Assembly: GCF_001028135.1 (NCBI RefSeq) | Contig: NZ_LDNM01000009.1 | Span: 46,909 to 110,908, forward strand | Direction: 5' to 3' | Length of the DNA stretch: 64,000 nt | From: Xenorhabdus griffiniae | GTDB lineage: Bacteria > Pseudomonadota > Gammaproteobacteria > Enterobacterales > Enterobacteriaceae | In this document: in pieces, positions 10,843 through 20,746 of the stretch | Layout of the letters: each line of letters starts with the position of its first letter | Position numbering within the stretch: the stretch's first letter is position 1 | Made by a program: the position numbers and the translations under genes | Notes under the pieces: model-generated | The model's input: only the letters and a program-made list of their open reading frames with translations | What the model was told of the DNA's origin: nothing | Database searches by the model: none

Positions 10843-12372
10843 ATGACTAACCACCGTTATTTAAACCTATCTGCGTTACGCAACTATCGAACCCTTCTGT
10901 TACTGGGCTTTGCCTCAGGTCTGCCTCTTGCGCTCACGGCTGGAACGTTACAAGCATGGATGACTGTCGAAAATGTCGATATCCGAACTATCGGTTTTTT
11001 CACTTTGGTTGGTCAAGCCTATGTTTTTAAGTTTCTTTGGGCACCCGCAATGGATCGGTATACCCCGTCCTTTTTAGGACGCCGACGGGGGTGGATGCTC
11101 ACAACTCAACTTTTATTGATAGTCAGTATTGCCGCAATGGGATTTCTTCAACCTTCCCAACACTTATGGTGGCTTGCTGCATTAGCTGTTGCTGTCGCAT
11201 TCTTCTCCGCTTCTCAAGATACTATTTTTGACGCCTATAAAACCGACTTATTGTCACAAGAAGAACGCGGATCAGGTGCCGCCGTTTCCGTACTGGGTTA
11301 TCGGTTGGCTATGCTGGCTTCTGGTGGATTTGCCTTACTGCTTGCCACCTATATCGGCTGGCAAAATATGTATTGGGTTATGGCAGGCCTGATGCTGATT
11401 GGTGTTTATGCCACGTTTACCGCCAAAGAACCGGAAATTAATACAGCACCGCCAAAAACATTACGTCAGGCAGTACTCGAACCCTTGTTTGACTTTTTCG
11501 GCCGCAACAATGCCTGGATTATCCTGCTGCTGATTGTACTGTACAAACTGACAGATGCTTTTGCTCTCTCACTCAGCACCCCTTTCCTGATTCGGGGTGT
11601 TGGTTTCAATCCAGTCGAAGTCGGCATGATCAATAAAACCCTCGGACTCACCGCAACCATTATCGGCGCATTGTACGGTGGTTATTTGATGCATAGGATG
11701 AGCCTGTTCCGTGCCCTGATGATCTTTGGCATTCTTCAAACCATTTCAAATTTGGGTTATTGGATACTTGCTGTTACACCTAAAGACATCTATGTAATGG
11801 GAGCGGCGATTTTTCTGGAAAATATCTGTGGTGGCATGGGAACAGCCGCTTTTGTTGCCCTGCTAATGACCTTGTGTAACAAATCATTTTCGGCAACACA
11901 GTTCGCGTTACTTTCTGCATTATCAGCAGTTGGCCGCGTTTATGTTGGCCCTGTAGCGGGATGGTTTGCCGAAGCCTATGGCTGGTCAACGTTCTACTTA
12001 TTTTCTGTTGTTATCGGGTTACCGGGGCTTGTGTTGTTGTTCGCTTGTCGTAAGACACTGGCTTATTCTGAGAAAAATGATAGTTTTATTCCCCGAACAC
12101 TATTCAAGAATACTTATAAACTTACTTTTATTATCATGGCATTATCTGCTCTGATGTTTGTAACTTGGTTAATTATCAGCAGCATACTGTTTATCATCAT
12201 TCATTTAGTGTCTCTGATATACACTATATCGCCGGAATATATTCTATATCTGCATAAAATCAGTGAGTGGATATCCCCACTGTTATCCTGGAGCATAATC
12301 ATAGGAATTTTAGGCCTTCTTTCAGGAGGAATATTGGATTATTTGGCATTAAAGAAAAGTAAGCTCACCTAA
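10843..12372 (+). CDS. ampG: Muropeptide permease AmpG
   Basis: Inner-membrane MFS transporter that imports GlcNAc-anhydro-MurNAc peptides released during peptidoglycan turnover. It feeds recycling and, where present, AmpC beta-lactamase induction. The 509-residue product has the AmpG signature LLLGFASGLPLALTAGTLQAWMT near the N-terminus, VGQAYVFKFLWAPAMDRY and about 14 hydrophobic segments. I chose the ATG at 10843 because GGGAGG stands 6 bp upstream and the N-terminus then matches the family; an in-frame ATG at 10816 would add nine unrelated residues. The last two helices (about 415-495) are the usual AmpG C-terminal extension. Confidence 0.95.
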   Translation: MTNHRYLNLSALRNYRTLLLLGFASGLPLALTAGTLQAWMTVENVDIRTIGFFTLVGQAYVFKFLWAPAMDRYTPSFLGRRRGWMLTTQLLLIVSIAAMGFLQPSQHLWWLAALAVAVAFFSASQDTIFDAYKTDLLSQEERGSGAAVSVLGYRLAMLASGGFALLLATYIGWQNMYWVMAGLMLIGVYATFTAKEPEINTAPPKTLRQAVLEPLFDFFGRNNAWIILLLIVLYKLTDAFALSLSTPFLIRGVGFNPVEVGMINKTLGLTATIIGALYGGYLMHRMSLFRALMIFGILQTISNLGYWILAVTPKDIYVMGAAIFLENICGGMGTAAFVALLMTLCNKSFSATQFALLSALSAVGRVYVGPVAGWFAEAYGWSTFYLFSVVIGLPGLVLLFACRKTLAYSEKNDSFIPRTLFKNTYKLTFIIMALSALMFVTWLIISSILFIIIHLVSLIYTISPEYILYLHKISEWISPLLSWSIIIGILGLLSGGILDYLALKKSKLT

Positions 12373-12406
12373 TCTACTGTCACCACTTAATACCTTTTTT
12401 ACATCT

Positions 12407-12450
12407 ACCAGCAACGGCAGATTGACAAAATTCAGCCGGCTGTTGCTGGT
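12407..12450 (+). terminator. Inverted repeat after ampG
   Basis: ACCAGCAAC and GTTGCTGGT form a perfect 9-bp stem around a 26-base loop, 35 bp past ampG. There is no long T-run, so this is a weak or factor-dependent terminator candidate. Confidence 0.4.
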
Positions 12451-12455
12451 TTACA

Positions 12456-12473
12456 TAGTGACAAACTTCACAA
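12456..12473 (+). promoter_or_regulatory. CRP-type site upstream of the Tsx-like gene
   Basis: AGTGA-CAAACT-TCACA matches the CRP consensus (TGTGA-N6-TCACA) at 9 of 10 core positions with the correct spacing. It is about 157 bp before the start of the Tsx-like gene. E. coli tsx is known to be CRP-dependent, which makes this plausible. Confidence 0.55.
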
Positions 12474-12573
12474 GACGAGTAAAAACTCACAATTATGTGG
12501 CCTGAACAACATCTTTTTCAGGGTGAAATTATTTATATTTGAACTAACAAATATTATTATTTGGGCGCATATT

Positions 12574-12592
12574 ATTTCGAACTATTCGAAAT
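12574..12592 (+). promoter_or_regulatory. Operator-like inverted repeat before the Tsx-like gene
   Basis: ATTTCGAA-CTA-TTCGAAAT is a perfect 8-bp inverted repeat with a 3-base spacer, 36 bp upstream of the ATG. The size and symmetry suit a dimeric repressor. The binding protein is unknown. Confidence 0.45.
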
Positions 12593-12628
12593 ATCGTTCA
12601 CCATCTTAAAACCATATAAAGGGAATTT

Positions 12629-13396
12629 ATGAAAAGACGTATTTTGACACTCACCGCAATTGCCGCAACCTTAGTTTCTGCTTCAGCCTGCGCGGAATAC
12701 CAGTGGGGGTTTGGCAATGTCAGCATGAACTACCTTGACTGGAGCAAACATACTACTCATAAAACCGGACAAACCTCGCATAAGGATGATTTTGCTTATT
12801 TAGAACTGGAAGGTGGAGCAGGATTTAGCTGGGGCGAACTCTATGGTTTCACTGATTTAGAAAATCCTTTCAACAGTAAAACAGCCCAATCAGGTGATAA
12901 CCAACGTTACACTTTCAAGACAACGGGTCGTTTCTATCTAGGCGATACGGGTTTCAACCTTTATGGTCATGTGTATGGAACCTATTCTTTACCAGGTAAA
13001 GCGAACGGTGGAAACTTCCATGAAGTTAATACCCTCTATGGATTAGGCTATAATGCTAATATTGCTGGCCTATGGTTCAAACCTTTTGTTGCACTGCACT
13101 ATGTTGACCAAACTTTCTATTCAGGCAATAACGGTTATGTTGTGGGCTGGGTTGCAGGATACGATTTCAACCTTTGGGAACAAAAATTCAGCGTGACAAA
13201 CTGGAATGAAATTGAATTGAACCGCAATGAACGCTACGGTAACGGCGGACGCGAGGGTATCAATGGCGCTGTTGCGTTATGGTGGACTCCACATCCTTCT
13301 TTTACAACTGGGGTTCAATATCGCTATGCGGATAACAAACTGGGAGAAGATTTCTTGCAGGATGGTATTGTTTATAGTGTGAAATATAACTTCTAA
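12629..13396 (+). CDS. Tsx/OmpK-family nucleoside-specific outer-membrane channel
   Basis: Outer-membrane beta-barrel of the Tsx family, which passes nucleosides (Tsx) or serves as the vibrio phage receptor (OmpK). The 255-residue precursor has a signal peptide of about 22 residues ending SACA, then EYQWGFGNVSMNYLDWS, the family N-terminal motif. Glycine-and-aromatic beta-strand repeats follow, and the C-terminus IVYSVKYNF ends in Phe as expected for BAM-dependent barrels. GGGAATTT precedes the ATG. It is flanked by ampG and the cyo operon. A candidate CRP site and an inverted repeat lie upstream. It resembles OmpK at least as much as E. coli Tsx, so I leave the symbol empty; the exact substrate is unproven. 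Confidence 0.88.
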   Translation: MKRRILTLTAIAATLVSASACAEYQWGFGNVSMNYLDWSKHTTHKTGQTSHKDDFAYLELEGGAGFSWGELYGFTDLENPFNSKTAQSGDNQRYTFKTTGRFYLGDTGFNLYGHVYGTYSLPGKANGGNFHEVNTLYGLGYNANIAGLWFKPFVALHYVDQTFYSGNNGYVVGWVAGYDFNLWEQKFSVTNWNEIELNRNERYGNGGREGINGAVALWWTPHPSFTTGVQYRYADNKLGEDFLQDGIVYSVKYNF

Positions 13397-13409
13397 TAAT
13401 TAGTTTAAT

Positions 13410-13435
13410 CGATGAGCAGCCTGGTGTTGCTCATC
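13410..13435 (+). terminator. Inverted repeat after the Tsx-like gene
   Basis: CGATGAGCA / TGCTCATCG, a 9-bp perfect stem with an 8-base loop 13 bp after the stop. No T-run follows, so termination efficiency is uncertain. Confidence 0.55.
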
Positions 13436-13590
13436 GAAATCAATAAATCATAGTTATCTCTCCGATAACAAGGCATATTTCCGAATTTTTTCTTTGGTTT
13501 TTATCACGGCTTTTTCTTTTAAAATAGAGAGTTATTTGAAATTAATTGTCTATTTTGATTTCTTAATTAAGATAACTAACCGAAATTAAC

Positions 13591-13690
13591 GTTTTGTTAA
13601 ATTTAGAATCACATGTGATCCCTCTAACATAAAAAGCCTACAAGCCAACCTGCTTCTATTACAATTGTTTACACTCCGGTAACCTTACCG
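13591..13690 (+). promoter_or_regulatory. Upstream region of cyoABCDE with two palindromes
   Basis: The 350-bp gap before cyoA is strongly AT-rich. It contains the perfect 12-bp palindrome ATCACATGTGAT (13608-13619) and CGGTAA-CC-TTACCG (13677-13690), plus TTGTTAAATTT at about 13595, which resembles an ArcA half-site. In E. coli cyo is repressed by ArcA and Fnr; here the assignment of these sites to particular regulators is inference only. Confidence 0.35.
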
Positions 13691-13746
13691 TAGAATGCCC
13701 GCACTGATGAAACGACAATAAAGCTTTTGTTATCTGGGGTCGATCA

Positions 13747-14712
13747 ATGAGACTTATGAAATACAAAAAAACTATTGGGTTATCGTCATTACTCGCAGCC
13801 ACCTTAATGCTAAGTGGTTGTGATATGGTATTGATGAATCCCAAAGGGGCGATCGGCGTCGAACAAAAAACGCTGATACTAACAGCGTTTGGTTTGATGC
13901 TGATCGTTGTTATACCGGCTATTGTAATGGCAATTATTTTTGCCTTACGTTACCGGGAAGCCAATAAATCTGCAACTTATCGTCCAAACTGGGCACACTC
14001 AAATAAAATTGAGCTTGTCGTTTGGACTGTGCCTATCCTGATTATCATCACTCTGGCGACGATTACATGGAAAACAACACATGAACTCGATCCCTATAAG
14101 CCATTGGACAGTGATGTCAAACCGGTGACGATTGAAGTTATTTCCCTTGACTGGAAATGGCTGTTCATCTACCCAGATCAGGGTATCGCAACTGTAAACG
14201 AAATCGTATTCCCTAAAGATGTTCCAGTTAACTTCAAAATCACCTCAGACTCTGTGATGAACTCTTTCTTCATCCCACAGTTAGGTGGGCAGATTTATGC
14301 AATGGCGGGCATGCAGACAAAATTGCACCTGATTGCTAACTCAGCGGGTAAATACGATGGATTCTCAGCAAGTTACAGTGGTCATGGCTTCTCAGGTATG
14401 AAATTCACTGCAACCGCGACTGATGATCGTGCAGGTTTTGAAGAGTGGGTACAGAAAGTGAAAGCATCACCGAAAACCCTGGATACCGTACAAGCGTTCA
14501 ATGAGTTGGCTAAACCTAGCCAAAACAATCCCGTTGAATACTTCTCAAGCGTGAAACCAAAACTGTTCCAAGAGACTATCGCCAAATTCATGGGTGACAT
14601 GGGTCATGGTGGCATGCATGGTATGGCTGCTCACGGCAAAACAGAACATGGTGAAGCTGCGGGTCATAATATGAATATGAGTCAGCCGGCTCATTCAGGT
14701 GTTGAGGAATAA
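13747..14712 (+). CDS. cyoA: Cytochrome bo3 ubiquinol oxidase subunit II
   Basis: Subunit II of the proton-pumping terminal oxidase, a lipoprotein with a periplasmic cupredoxin-like domain that lacks the CuA ligands in this quinol oxidase branch. The 321-residue precursor has lipobox LSGC (Cys25), two membrane helices (about 40-65 and 88-108) and the C-terminal domain with [18 protein letters not shown] and [19 protein letters not shown]. The C-terminal tail after residue 285 is rich in His and Met ([12 protein letters not shown]), which could bind copper but is variable in the family. First gene of cyoABCDE; cyoB begins 4 bp after its stop. Confidence 0.97.
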   Translation: MRLMKYKKTIGLSSLLAATLMLSGCDMVLMNPKGAIGVEQKTLILTAFGLMLIVVIPAIVMAIIFALRYREANKSATYRPNWAHSNKIELVVWTVPILIIITLATITWKTTHELDPYKPLDSDVKPVTIEVISLDWKWLFIYPDQGIATVNEIVFPKDVPVNFKITSDSVMNSFFIPQLGGQIYAMAGMQTKLHLIANSAGKYDGFSASYSGHGFSGMKFTATATDDRAGFEEWVQKVKASPKTLDTVQAFNELAKPSQNNPVEYFSSVKPKLFQETIAKFMGDMGHGGMHGMAAHGKTEHGEAAGHNMNMSQPAHSGVEE

Positions 14713-14716
14713 AAGC

Positions 14717-16699
14717 ATGTGGGGAAAATTAACACTGGATGCGGTCCCATTACATGAACCCATTATTGTGGTGACATTACTTGGGATCTTGCTTGGGGGA
14801 CTGGCAGTTGTTGGTTCCTTGACTTATTTCCGTAAATGGAAATGGCTTTGGAGTGAATGGTTAACCAGCGTTGACCATAAAAAAATTGGTGTCATGTACA
14901 TCGTCGTTGCCATGGTGATGATGCTCCGTGGTTTCGCTGACGCCATCATGATGCGTGGACAGCAAGCCTTAGCTTCCGCTGGTGAAGCCGGTTTCCTGCC
15001 CCCGCACCATTATGATCAGATCTTCACCGCTCACGGCGTTATCATGATCTTCTTTATGGCGATGCCTTTCGTTGTCGGTCTGATGAACATTGTTGTTCCT
15101 CTGCAAATCGGCGCACGCGACGTTGCATTCCCATTCTTGAACTCTTTGAGCTTCTGGTTATTTGTTGTCGGTGTCGTATTGATCAACCTCTCTCTGGGAG
15201 TCGGCGAGTTTGCACAAACCGGTTGGTTGGCATACCCGCCTCTATCTGGTCTGGAGTACAACCCGGGAGTCGGTGTTGATTACTGGATATGGAGCCTTCA
15301 GCTCTCTGGTGTCGGTACATTGCTGACCGGTGTCAACTTCTTTGTGACCATCCTGCGTATGCGTGCACCAGGTATGTCCATGATGAAAATGCCCGTCTTC
15401 ACTTGGGCTTCACTGTGCACCAACATCCTGATTATTGCTGCGTTCCCAATCCTGACAGTCACCATCGCGTTGCTAACCCTGGATCGTTATCTGGGCACCC
15501 ATTTCTTTACCAACGATATGGGCGGCAACATGATGATGTACATCAACCTGATCTGGGCTTGGGGCCATCCTGAAGTTTACATACTGGTTCTACCTGTCTT
15601 CGGTATTTTCTCCGAAGTCACTGCAACCTTCTCGAAAAAACGCCTGTTTGGTTATACCTCACTGGTGTGGGCAACAATCGTTATTACCATCCTGTCGTTC
15701 ATCGTATGGTTGCACCACTTCTTTACCATGGGTTCCGGCGCGAACGTTAACGCCTTCTTTGGTATCGCCACAATGATTATCTCCATCCCAACCGGGGTTA
15801 AGATCTTCAACTGGCTGTTCACTATGTACCGTGGTCGTATTGAATTCAAAACCCCAATGCTGTGGACTGTTGGCTTCCTGGTCACCTTCTCTATTGGTGG
15901 TATGACAGGTGTTCTGCTGGCCGTACCTGGTGCAAACTTCGTACTGCATAACAGCCTGTTCCTAATCGCTCACTTCCATAACGTTATCATCGGTGGTGTG
16001 GTATTCGGCTGCTTCGCCGGTACAACTTACTGGTTCCCGAAAGCATTTGGTTTCACGCTGAATGAAAAATGGGGTGTCCGTGCATTCTGGTTCTGGATCA
16101 CGGGTTTCTTCGTTGCCTTTATGCCTCTGTATGCACTGGGCTTCATGGGCATGACCCGTCGCCTGAGCCAAGATATCAACCCAGAATTCCATCCTTTGCT
16201 GGTGGTTGCAGCAGGCGGTGTTGTTCTTATCGCTCTTGGTATTCTGTGTCAGGTTATCCAGTTCTACGTCAGTATCCGTGACCGTGAGCAGAACCGTGAT
16301 CTGACCGGTGATCCATGGGGTGCTCGTACCCTGGAATGGTCAACTTCATCTCCGCCGCCGTTCTATAACTTTGCGGAAGTTCCACACATCCAGACTCGTG
16401 ATGCGTGGTGGGATATGAAAGAAAAAGGAACTGAATATAAGCGTCCTGCTAAATATGAAGAAATTCATATGCCTAAAAATACCGGTGCAGGTGTGATCAT
16501 CAGTGCTTTCTGTCTGACCTTAGGCTTTGCTTTGATCTGGCATATCTGGTGGATGGCTATTGCAAGTTTCGCGGGCATCATCATCAGTTGCATCGTGAAA
16601 AGCTTTGACGAAGACGTTGATTATTACGTTCCTGTAGCTGAAATCGAAAAAGTTGAAAATCAGCGTTATGAAGATCTGAGAAAGGCAGGTGTGAAATAA
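14717..16699 (+). CDS. cyoB: Cytochrome bo3 ubiquinol oxidase subunit I
   Basis: Catalytic heme-copper subunit that carries heme b, heme o3 and CuB and pumps protons while reducing oxygen. The 660-residue product starts [16 protein letters not shown], matching E. coli. I chose ATG 14717 over an upstream in-frame codon at 14699 that overlaps cyoA. Key motifs are [14 protein letters not shown] (the His-Tyr cross-link pair), WLHHFFTMG (two CuB histidines) and [12 protein letters not shown] (ligands of both hemes). Roughly 15 membrane helices are expected. The stop overlaps the cyoC start (TAATG), indicating translational coupling. Confidence 0.98.
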   Translation: MWGKLTLDAVPLHEPIIVVTLLGILLGGLAVVGSLTYFRKWKWLWSEWLTSVDHKKIGVMYIVVAMVMMLRGFADAIMMRGQQALASAGEAGFLPPHHYDQIFTAHGVIMIFFMAMPFVVGLMNIVVPLQIGARDVAFPFLNSLSFWLFVVGVVLINLSLGVGEFAQTGWLAYPPLSGLEYNPGVGVDYWIWSLQLSGVGTLLTGVNFFVTILRMRAPGMSMMKMPVFTWASLCTNILIIAAFPILTVTIALLTLDRYLGTHFFTNDMGGNMMMYINLIWAWGHPEVYILVLPVFGIFSEVTATFSKKRLFGYTSLVWATIVITILSFIVWLHHFFTMGSGANVNAFFGIATMIISIPTGVKIFNWLFTMYRGRIEFKTPMLWTVGFLVTFSIGGMTGVLLAVPGANFVLHNSLFLIAHFHNVIIGGVVFGCFAGTTYWFPKAFGFTLNEKWGVRAFWFWITGFFVAFMPLYALGFMGMTRRLSQDINPEFHPLLVVAAGGVVLIALGILCQVIQFYVSIRDREQNRDLTGDPWGARTLEWSTSSPPPFYNFAEVPHIQTRDAWWDMKEKGTEYKRPAKYEEIHMPKNTGAGVIISAFCLTLGFALIWHIWWMAIASFAGIIISCIVKSFDEDVDYYVPVAEIEKVENQRYEDLRKAGVK

Positions 16700-17310
16700 T
16701 GTCGACTCAAACCCTTAACAACACAGCCGCCCATGATACTCATGGGCACCACGATACAGGAGCCAACAAAATATTTGGCTTCTGGGTCTACCTGATGAGT
16801 GACTTGATTCTGTTTGCAAGTCTGTTCGCTACCTATGCCGTGTTAGTTAACGGCACTGCGGGTGGCCCATCTGGTAAAGATATTTTTGAACTGCCATTTG
16901 TACTGGTAGAAACCTTCTTGCTGCTATTTAGTAGTATCACTTATGGTTTCGCCATGCTGGGCGTGAACAAAGGTAAAGCGGGTCAGGCTAATTTGTGGCT
17001 ATTCATTACCTTCCTGTTTGGCCTTGGCTTCGTTTCAATGGAAGTTTATGAATTCCATAAACTGATCACAGAAGGCTTTGGCCCTGATCGTAGTGCGTTC
17101 CTGTCTGCCTTCTTCGCACTGGTTGCCACTCACGGTCTGCACGTGACCATCGGTCTGATTTGGATCGTTATCATGATGGTTCAAGTTTCACGCCGCGGCC
17201 TGACTGATGTGAACCGTGTGCGTCTGAACTGCCTGAGTCTGTTCTGGCACTTCCTTGACGTTGTCTGGATTTGTGTATTCACTGTCGTTTATCTGATGGG
17301 AGCTATGTAA
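16699..17310 (+). CDS. cyoC: Cytochrome bo3 ubiquinol oxidase subunit III
   Basis: Structural membrane subunit III of the bo3 oxidase. The 203-residue product has a His-rich cytoplasmic N-terminus ([12 protein letters not shown]), five predicted helices, [22 protein letters not shown] in helix 1 and the C-terminal [23 protein letters not shown]. Length matches E. coli (204). Both ends overlap neighbours by the sequence TAATG (with cyoB and with cyoD), a tight operon. Confidence 0.97.
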   Translation: MSTQTLNNTAAHDTHGHHDTGANKIFGFWVYLMSDLILFASLFATYAVLVNGTAGGPSGKDIFELPFVLVETFLLLFSSITYGFAMLGVNKGKAGQANLWLFITFLFGLGFVSMEVYEFHKLITEGFGPDRSAFLSAFFALVATHGLHVTIGLIWIVIMMVQVSRRGLTDVNRVRLNCLSLFWHFLDVVWICVFTVVYLMGAM

Positions 17311-17642
17311 TGAGTCATCCAAATACTTCTCATTCCGGCGCAAGCCACGGTAGCTTCAAAACCTATCTAATGGGTTTTGTTCTGTCAGTCATACTGACCG
17401 TGATCCCATTCTGGATGGTAATGGATGGCACTACTTCACACAGCACAATTCTGGTGACAGTAGTCGCTATGGCTGTTATTCAGATTTTTGTTCATTTCAT
17501 CTGCTTCCTGCACATGAACACATCATCTGAAGAGCGTTGGAACCTCGTTGCCTTAATATTCACATTACTGGTCATCGCTATCGTTGTTGTTGGCTCTCTG
17601 TGGATTATGTACAACCTGAACATCAATATGATGGTTGATTAA
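17310..17642 (+). CDS. cyoD: Cytochrome bo3 ubiquinol oxidase subunit IV
   Basis: Small membrane subunit IV that helps assembly of the CuB-heme centre. The 110-residue product has three helices and the conserved [22 protein letters not shown]-terminus. I selected the ATG at 17310, which overlaps the cyoC stop (TAATG) and matches the E. coli start; an upstream in-frame codon at 17271 inside cyoC would add 13 unrelated residues. It is followed after 12 bp by cyoE. Confidence 0.97.
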   Translation: MSHPNTSHSGASHGSFKTYLMGFVLSVILTVIPFWMVMDGTTSHSTILVTVVAMAVIQIFVHFICFLHMNTSSEERWNLVALIFTLLVIAIVVVGSLWIMYNLNINMMVD

Positions 17643-17654
17643 GGGTTGATTTGA

Positions 17655-18539
17655 ATGATTAAGCAATACCTGCAAGTGACCAAACCAGGAATTATTTTCG
17701 GAAATCTAATTTCTGCGATTGGTGGTTTTCTACTCGCTTCCAAGGGCGTAATAGATTACCCCTTGTTCTTTGCAACGATGGTCGGGGTATCGCTGGTGGT
17801 AGCATCAGGTTGTGTATTCAACAACTATATCGACCGCGATATTGACCGTATCATGGAAAGAACGAAAGAAAGAGTCCTTGTGAAAGGGCTTATCGATCCG
17901 AAAATCAGCCTGATTTACGCCTCAGTGTTAGGTATTGTTGGCATAGTGCTGCTTTATGTAGCAACCAATGTCTTAGCAATGCAGTTAGCTCTCATCGGGT
18001 TTATCGTTTATGTTGGGATTTATAGCCTCTACATGAAGAGAAAATCTGTTTATGGCACGCTGGTTGGTAGCTTGTCAGGCGCAGCACCTCCCGTGATTGG
18101 TTACTGTGCAGTAACAGGGCATTTTGATACAGGCGCGTTGATCTTATTGCTGATCTTCAGCCTGTGGCAAATGCCCCACTCTTATGCCATTGCTATTTTT
18201 CGGTTCAAAGATTATCAGTCGGCCAACATTCCAGTATTACCCGTGATTAAAGGGATTTCCGTCGCGAAAAACCACATCACGCTGTATATTCTGGCCTTTA
18301 TGGTTGCCACTTTGATGCTGACCATCAGTGGTTATGCGGGTTATAAATACCTTATCGTCGCTGCCGCAGTGAGCATCTGGTGGTTGGGTATGGCATTATC
18401 AGGGTATAAAACCTCTAATGACCGTATTTGGGCCCGTAAGTTATTTCTGTTTTCTATCGTCGCTATCATGTCATTAAGCGTCATGATGTCTGTAGATTCA
18501 ACAGCATCTCCAGAAAACCTACTGACTTACGTCTGGTAA
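17655..18539 (+). CDS. cyoE: Protoheme IX farnesyltransferase (heme O synthase)
   Basis: Membrane prenyltransferase that adds a farnesyl group to protoheme to make heme O, the cofactor of CyoB. The 294-residue product has the UbiA-family aspartate motif [15 protein letters not shown] near residues 57-71 and a second conserved loop with [28 protein letters not shown]. About seven to nine helices are expected. Last gene of cyoABCDE, closed by a strong terminator at 18546-18576. Confidence 0.97.
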   Translation: MIKQYLQVTKPGIIFGNLISAIGGFLLASKGVIDYPLFFATMVGVSLVVASGCVFNNYIDRDIDRIMERTKERVLVKGLIDPKISLIYASVLGIVGIVLLYVATNVLAMQLALIGFIVYVGIYSLYMKRKSVYGTLVGSLSGAAPPVIGYCAVTGHFDTGALILLLIFSLWQMPHSYAIAIFRFKDYQSANIPVLPVIKGISVAKNHITLYILAFMVATLMLTISGYAGYKYLIVAAAVSIWWLGMALSGYKTSNDRIWARKLFLFSIVAIMSLSVMMSVDSTASPENLLTYVW

Positions 18540-18545
18540 TATTTA

Positions 18546-18576
18546 AGATGGCAGGGTAAGCCCTGCCATCTTTTTC
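18546..18576 (+). terminator. cyo operon terminator
   Basis: AGATGGCAGGG-TAAG-CCCTGCCATCT followed by TTTT: an 11-bp perfect stem with a tetraloop, 6 bp after the cyoE stop. Confidence 0.9.
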
Positions 18577-18681
18577 CTTTCTTTTATCTCTATTCAATGA
18601 CAACTTATTCGGTGACAAACGCTTTTTTTTCGTTTGCTCTCACCTAATTGAAATGTCATACCAGATTTTTTTGAGGTATCC

Positions 18682-20049
18682 GTGAACGATAATAAAATGA
18701 CTCCGCTTGAACTTCGGGCAACATGGGGCTTAGGTTCTGTTTTCTCCCTGCGCATGTTAGGCATGTTCATGGTTCTGCCTGTTCTGACGACCTATGGTTT
18801 AGCGTTACGTGATGCGACTGAAGCGCTTATTGGAATTGCCATTGGCATCTACGGCTTAACACAGGCAATATTTCAGATCCCATTCGGGCTTTTTTCAGAC
18901 AAAATTGGCAGAAAACCTTTAATCATCGGTGGACTTCTTATCTTCGCATTAGGCAGTGTTATTGCCGCTTTAAGCGACTCTATTTGGGGAATTATTATCG
19001 GGCGAGCTTTACAAGGTACGGGAGCAATCTCTGCTGCTATCATGGCATTAATTTCAGACCTGACTCGTGAGCAGAACAGAACAAAAGCAATGGCATTTAT
19101 CGGCATTAGCTTTGGCATTACATTCGCTTTTGCCATTGTCGTCGGCCCTATTATCACCCACCAAATCGGTTTAAATGGTCTCTTTGGAGCAATTGCAATC
19201 TTGGCTTGCTGCGGGATACTTATCACACTATTTGCTGTACCAAATACACATAAGCATTTATTAAATCGTGAGTCAGGTATCGCTCGCGGCAGCTTCAAAC
19301 GTGTACTTTTCGATCCCCAACTCATCAAACTCAATTTTGGTATTCTCTGCCTGCATACCTTATTGATGTCGAGCTTTGTTGCCCTTCCCCTTATTATGGA
19401 AAAAGCAGGTTTTCCGCCACAACAACACTGGAAAGTCTATTTAATTACTACACTTATCTCTTTTGTCGCCGTTTTACCTTTCATTATTTACGCAGAAACA
19501 AAACGTCGCATGAAGCAGGTATTTTTGCTGTGTATCGCTATGCTATTCATCGCTGAAGCTGTTTTATGGTTTCAGGGATCGCATCTTTGGGGGATCTTTG
19601 CAGGCATTCAAATTTTCTTCCTTGCATTTAATATCATGGAAGCTATCTTGCCTTCACTCATCAGCAAAGAAGCCCCTGCGGGTTACAAAGGCACGGCCAT
19701 GGGCGTTTACTCGACCAGTCAATTCCTTGGCGTGGCTTTGGGCGGTTTCCTTGGAGGAATACTTTACGAATGGCAAGGTGCATCACTCGTCTTTATGGGA
19801 GGCATCGCGCTGACCGCACTCTGGTTTATTATCAGCCTGACCTTACAGCAACCCCCCTATGTCAGCAGCATCAGGCTCATTTTGCCAGAACAACTCAGCA
19901 ACCCTGGGGTTTTGGAGAAAAAGATATTGGCGCAAGCGGGTGTAAAAGAGATTGTCATCGCACCAGAAGAACACAGTGCGTATATCAAAGTCGATACTAA
20001 ACTAACCAATCGCAACCAGTTAGAACAACTTGTATTATCCCATCAATAG
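18682..20049 (+). CDS. yajR: MFS transporter YajR
   Basis: Inner-membrane major facilitator with 12 helices and a C-terminal cytosolic ferredoxin-like YAM domain (about 390-455). It is classed with drug:H+ antiporters, but its natural substrate is not known. The 455-residue product uses a GTG start at 18682 with GAGG 5 bp upstream. Motif A appears as GLFSDKIGRKP in the loop between helices 2 and 3. The C-terminus contains VKEIVIAPEEHSAYIKVDTKL, consistent with the YAM domain. Position after cyoE and convergent with yajQ matches E. coli. Confidence 0.93.
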   Translation: MNDNKMTPLELRATWGLGSVFSLRMLGMFMVLPVLTTYGLALRDATEALIGIAIGIYGLTQAIFQIPFGLFSDKIGRKPLIIGGLLIFALGSVIAALSDSIWGIIIGRALQGTGAISAAIMALISDLTREQNRTKAMAFIGISFGITFAFAIVVGPIITHQIGLNGLFGAIAILACCGILITLFAVPNTHKHLLNRESGIARGSFKRVLFDPQLIKLNFGILCLHTLLMSSFVALPLIMEKAGFPPQQHWKVYLITTLISFVAVLPFIIYAETKRRMKQVFLLCIAMLFIAEAVLWFQGSHLWGIFAGIQIFFLAFNIMEAILPSLISKEAPAGYKGTAMGVYSTSQFLGVALGGFLGGILYEWQGASLVFMGGIALTALWFIISLTLQQPPYVSSIRLILPEQLSNPGVLEKKILAQAGVKEIVIAPEEHSAYIKVDTKLTNRNQLEQLVLSHQ

Positions 20050-20068
20050 CTAGGGTATTTATAACAAG

Positions 20069-20090
20069 TACGGTGTTGCCAAACACCGTA
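20069..20090. terminator. Shared inverted repeat between yajR and yajQ
   Basis: TACGGTGTT-GCCA-AACACCGTA is a perfect 9-bp stem with a tetraloop between two convergent genes. There is no T-run on either side, so it may be a factor-assisted bidirectional terminator. Confidence 0.6.
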
Positions 20091-20128
20091 CTATGATTAA
20101 TTGTTCACGATTAGGATAATGACGGAAA

Positions 20129-20620
20129 CTAATCGCGGAAATTAGTAAACTGGAAAGGCTGCCCCAATTCTGCACCACGAACCAATGCCATGACACTTTG
20201 CAAATCATCACGAGCCTTACCTGTTACCCGCACTTGCTCACCCTGAATTTGGGCCTGTACCTTCAACTTACTGTCTTTAATCATCTTCACAATCTTTTTC
20301 GCTAACGGCGTATCAATACCTTGCTGTAAGGTCGCTTCTACACTGTACGTTTTGCCGCTATGAACCATATTTTCAGGAATATTGATGACAGAACCATCAA
20401 TTCCGCGTTTAGCAAACTTTTCACGCAGAATATCAACGAGTTGGTTCACCTGAAAATCAGACTCACTGGCAATTTTGATCGATTCATTCTTTTCGTTTAA
20501 TTCAAAACTCGCGGGGACGTTACGAAAATCCCAACGATTGCTTAATTCACGCTGTGCGTTTTCTACTGCATTACGCACTTCTTGCATATCAACTTCAGAA
20601 ACAATATCAAATGATGGCAT
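20129..20620 (-). CDS. yajQ: YajQ-family nucleotide-binding protein
   Basis: Small cytosolic protein with two RNP-like domains. Homologues bind cyclic di-GMP and nucleotides; a physiological role in this organism is not known. The 163-residue product starts [22 protein letters not shown] and ends [11 protein letters not shown], both typical of the family, and has the family length (163 in E. coli). GGTGACGG precedes the ATG. It is transcribed towards yajR and away from panE, as in E. coli. Confidence 0.95.
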   Translation of the reverse strand: MPSFDIVSEVDMQEVRNAVENAQRELSNRWDFRNVPASFELNEKNESIKIASESDFQVNQLVDILREKFAKRGIDGSVINIPENMVHSGKTYSVEATLQQGIDTPLAKKIVKMIKDSKLKVQAQIQGEQVRVTGKARDDLQSVMALVRGAELGQPFQFTNFRD

Positions 20621-20746
20621 TACCCGTCACCTCCAGCTAATCAATAAATCGGCATGATAACCGCTTTCCATTATTGGCAAAAGCTCTATACTCGGGAAGC
20701 TCAACGAGCTTTTTGCGATTATCCTATGTTCAGATCAGGAAGAAAT

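Noticed and set aside
13397..13746. Small RNA or coding gene in the gap before cyoA
   Set aside because: Only AT-rich DNA and short palindromes are visible; no terminator-promoter pair or conserved frame.
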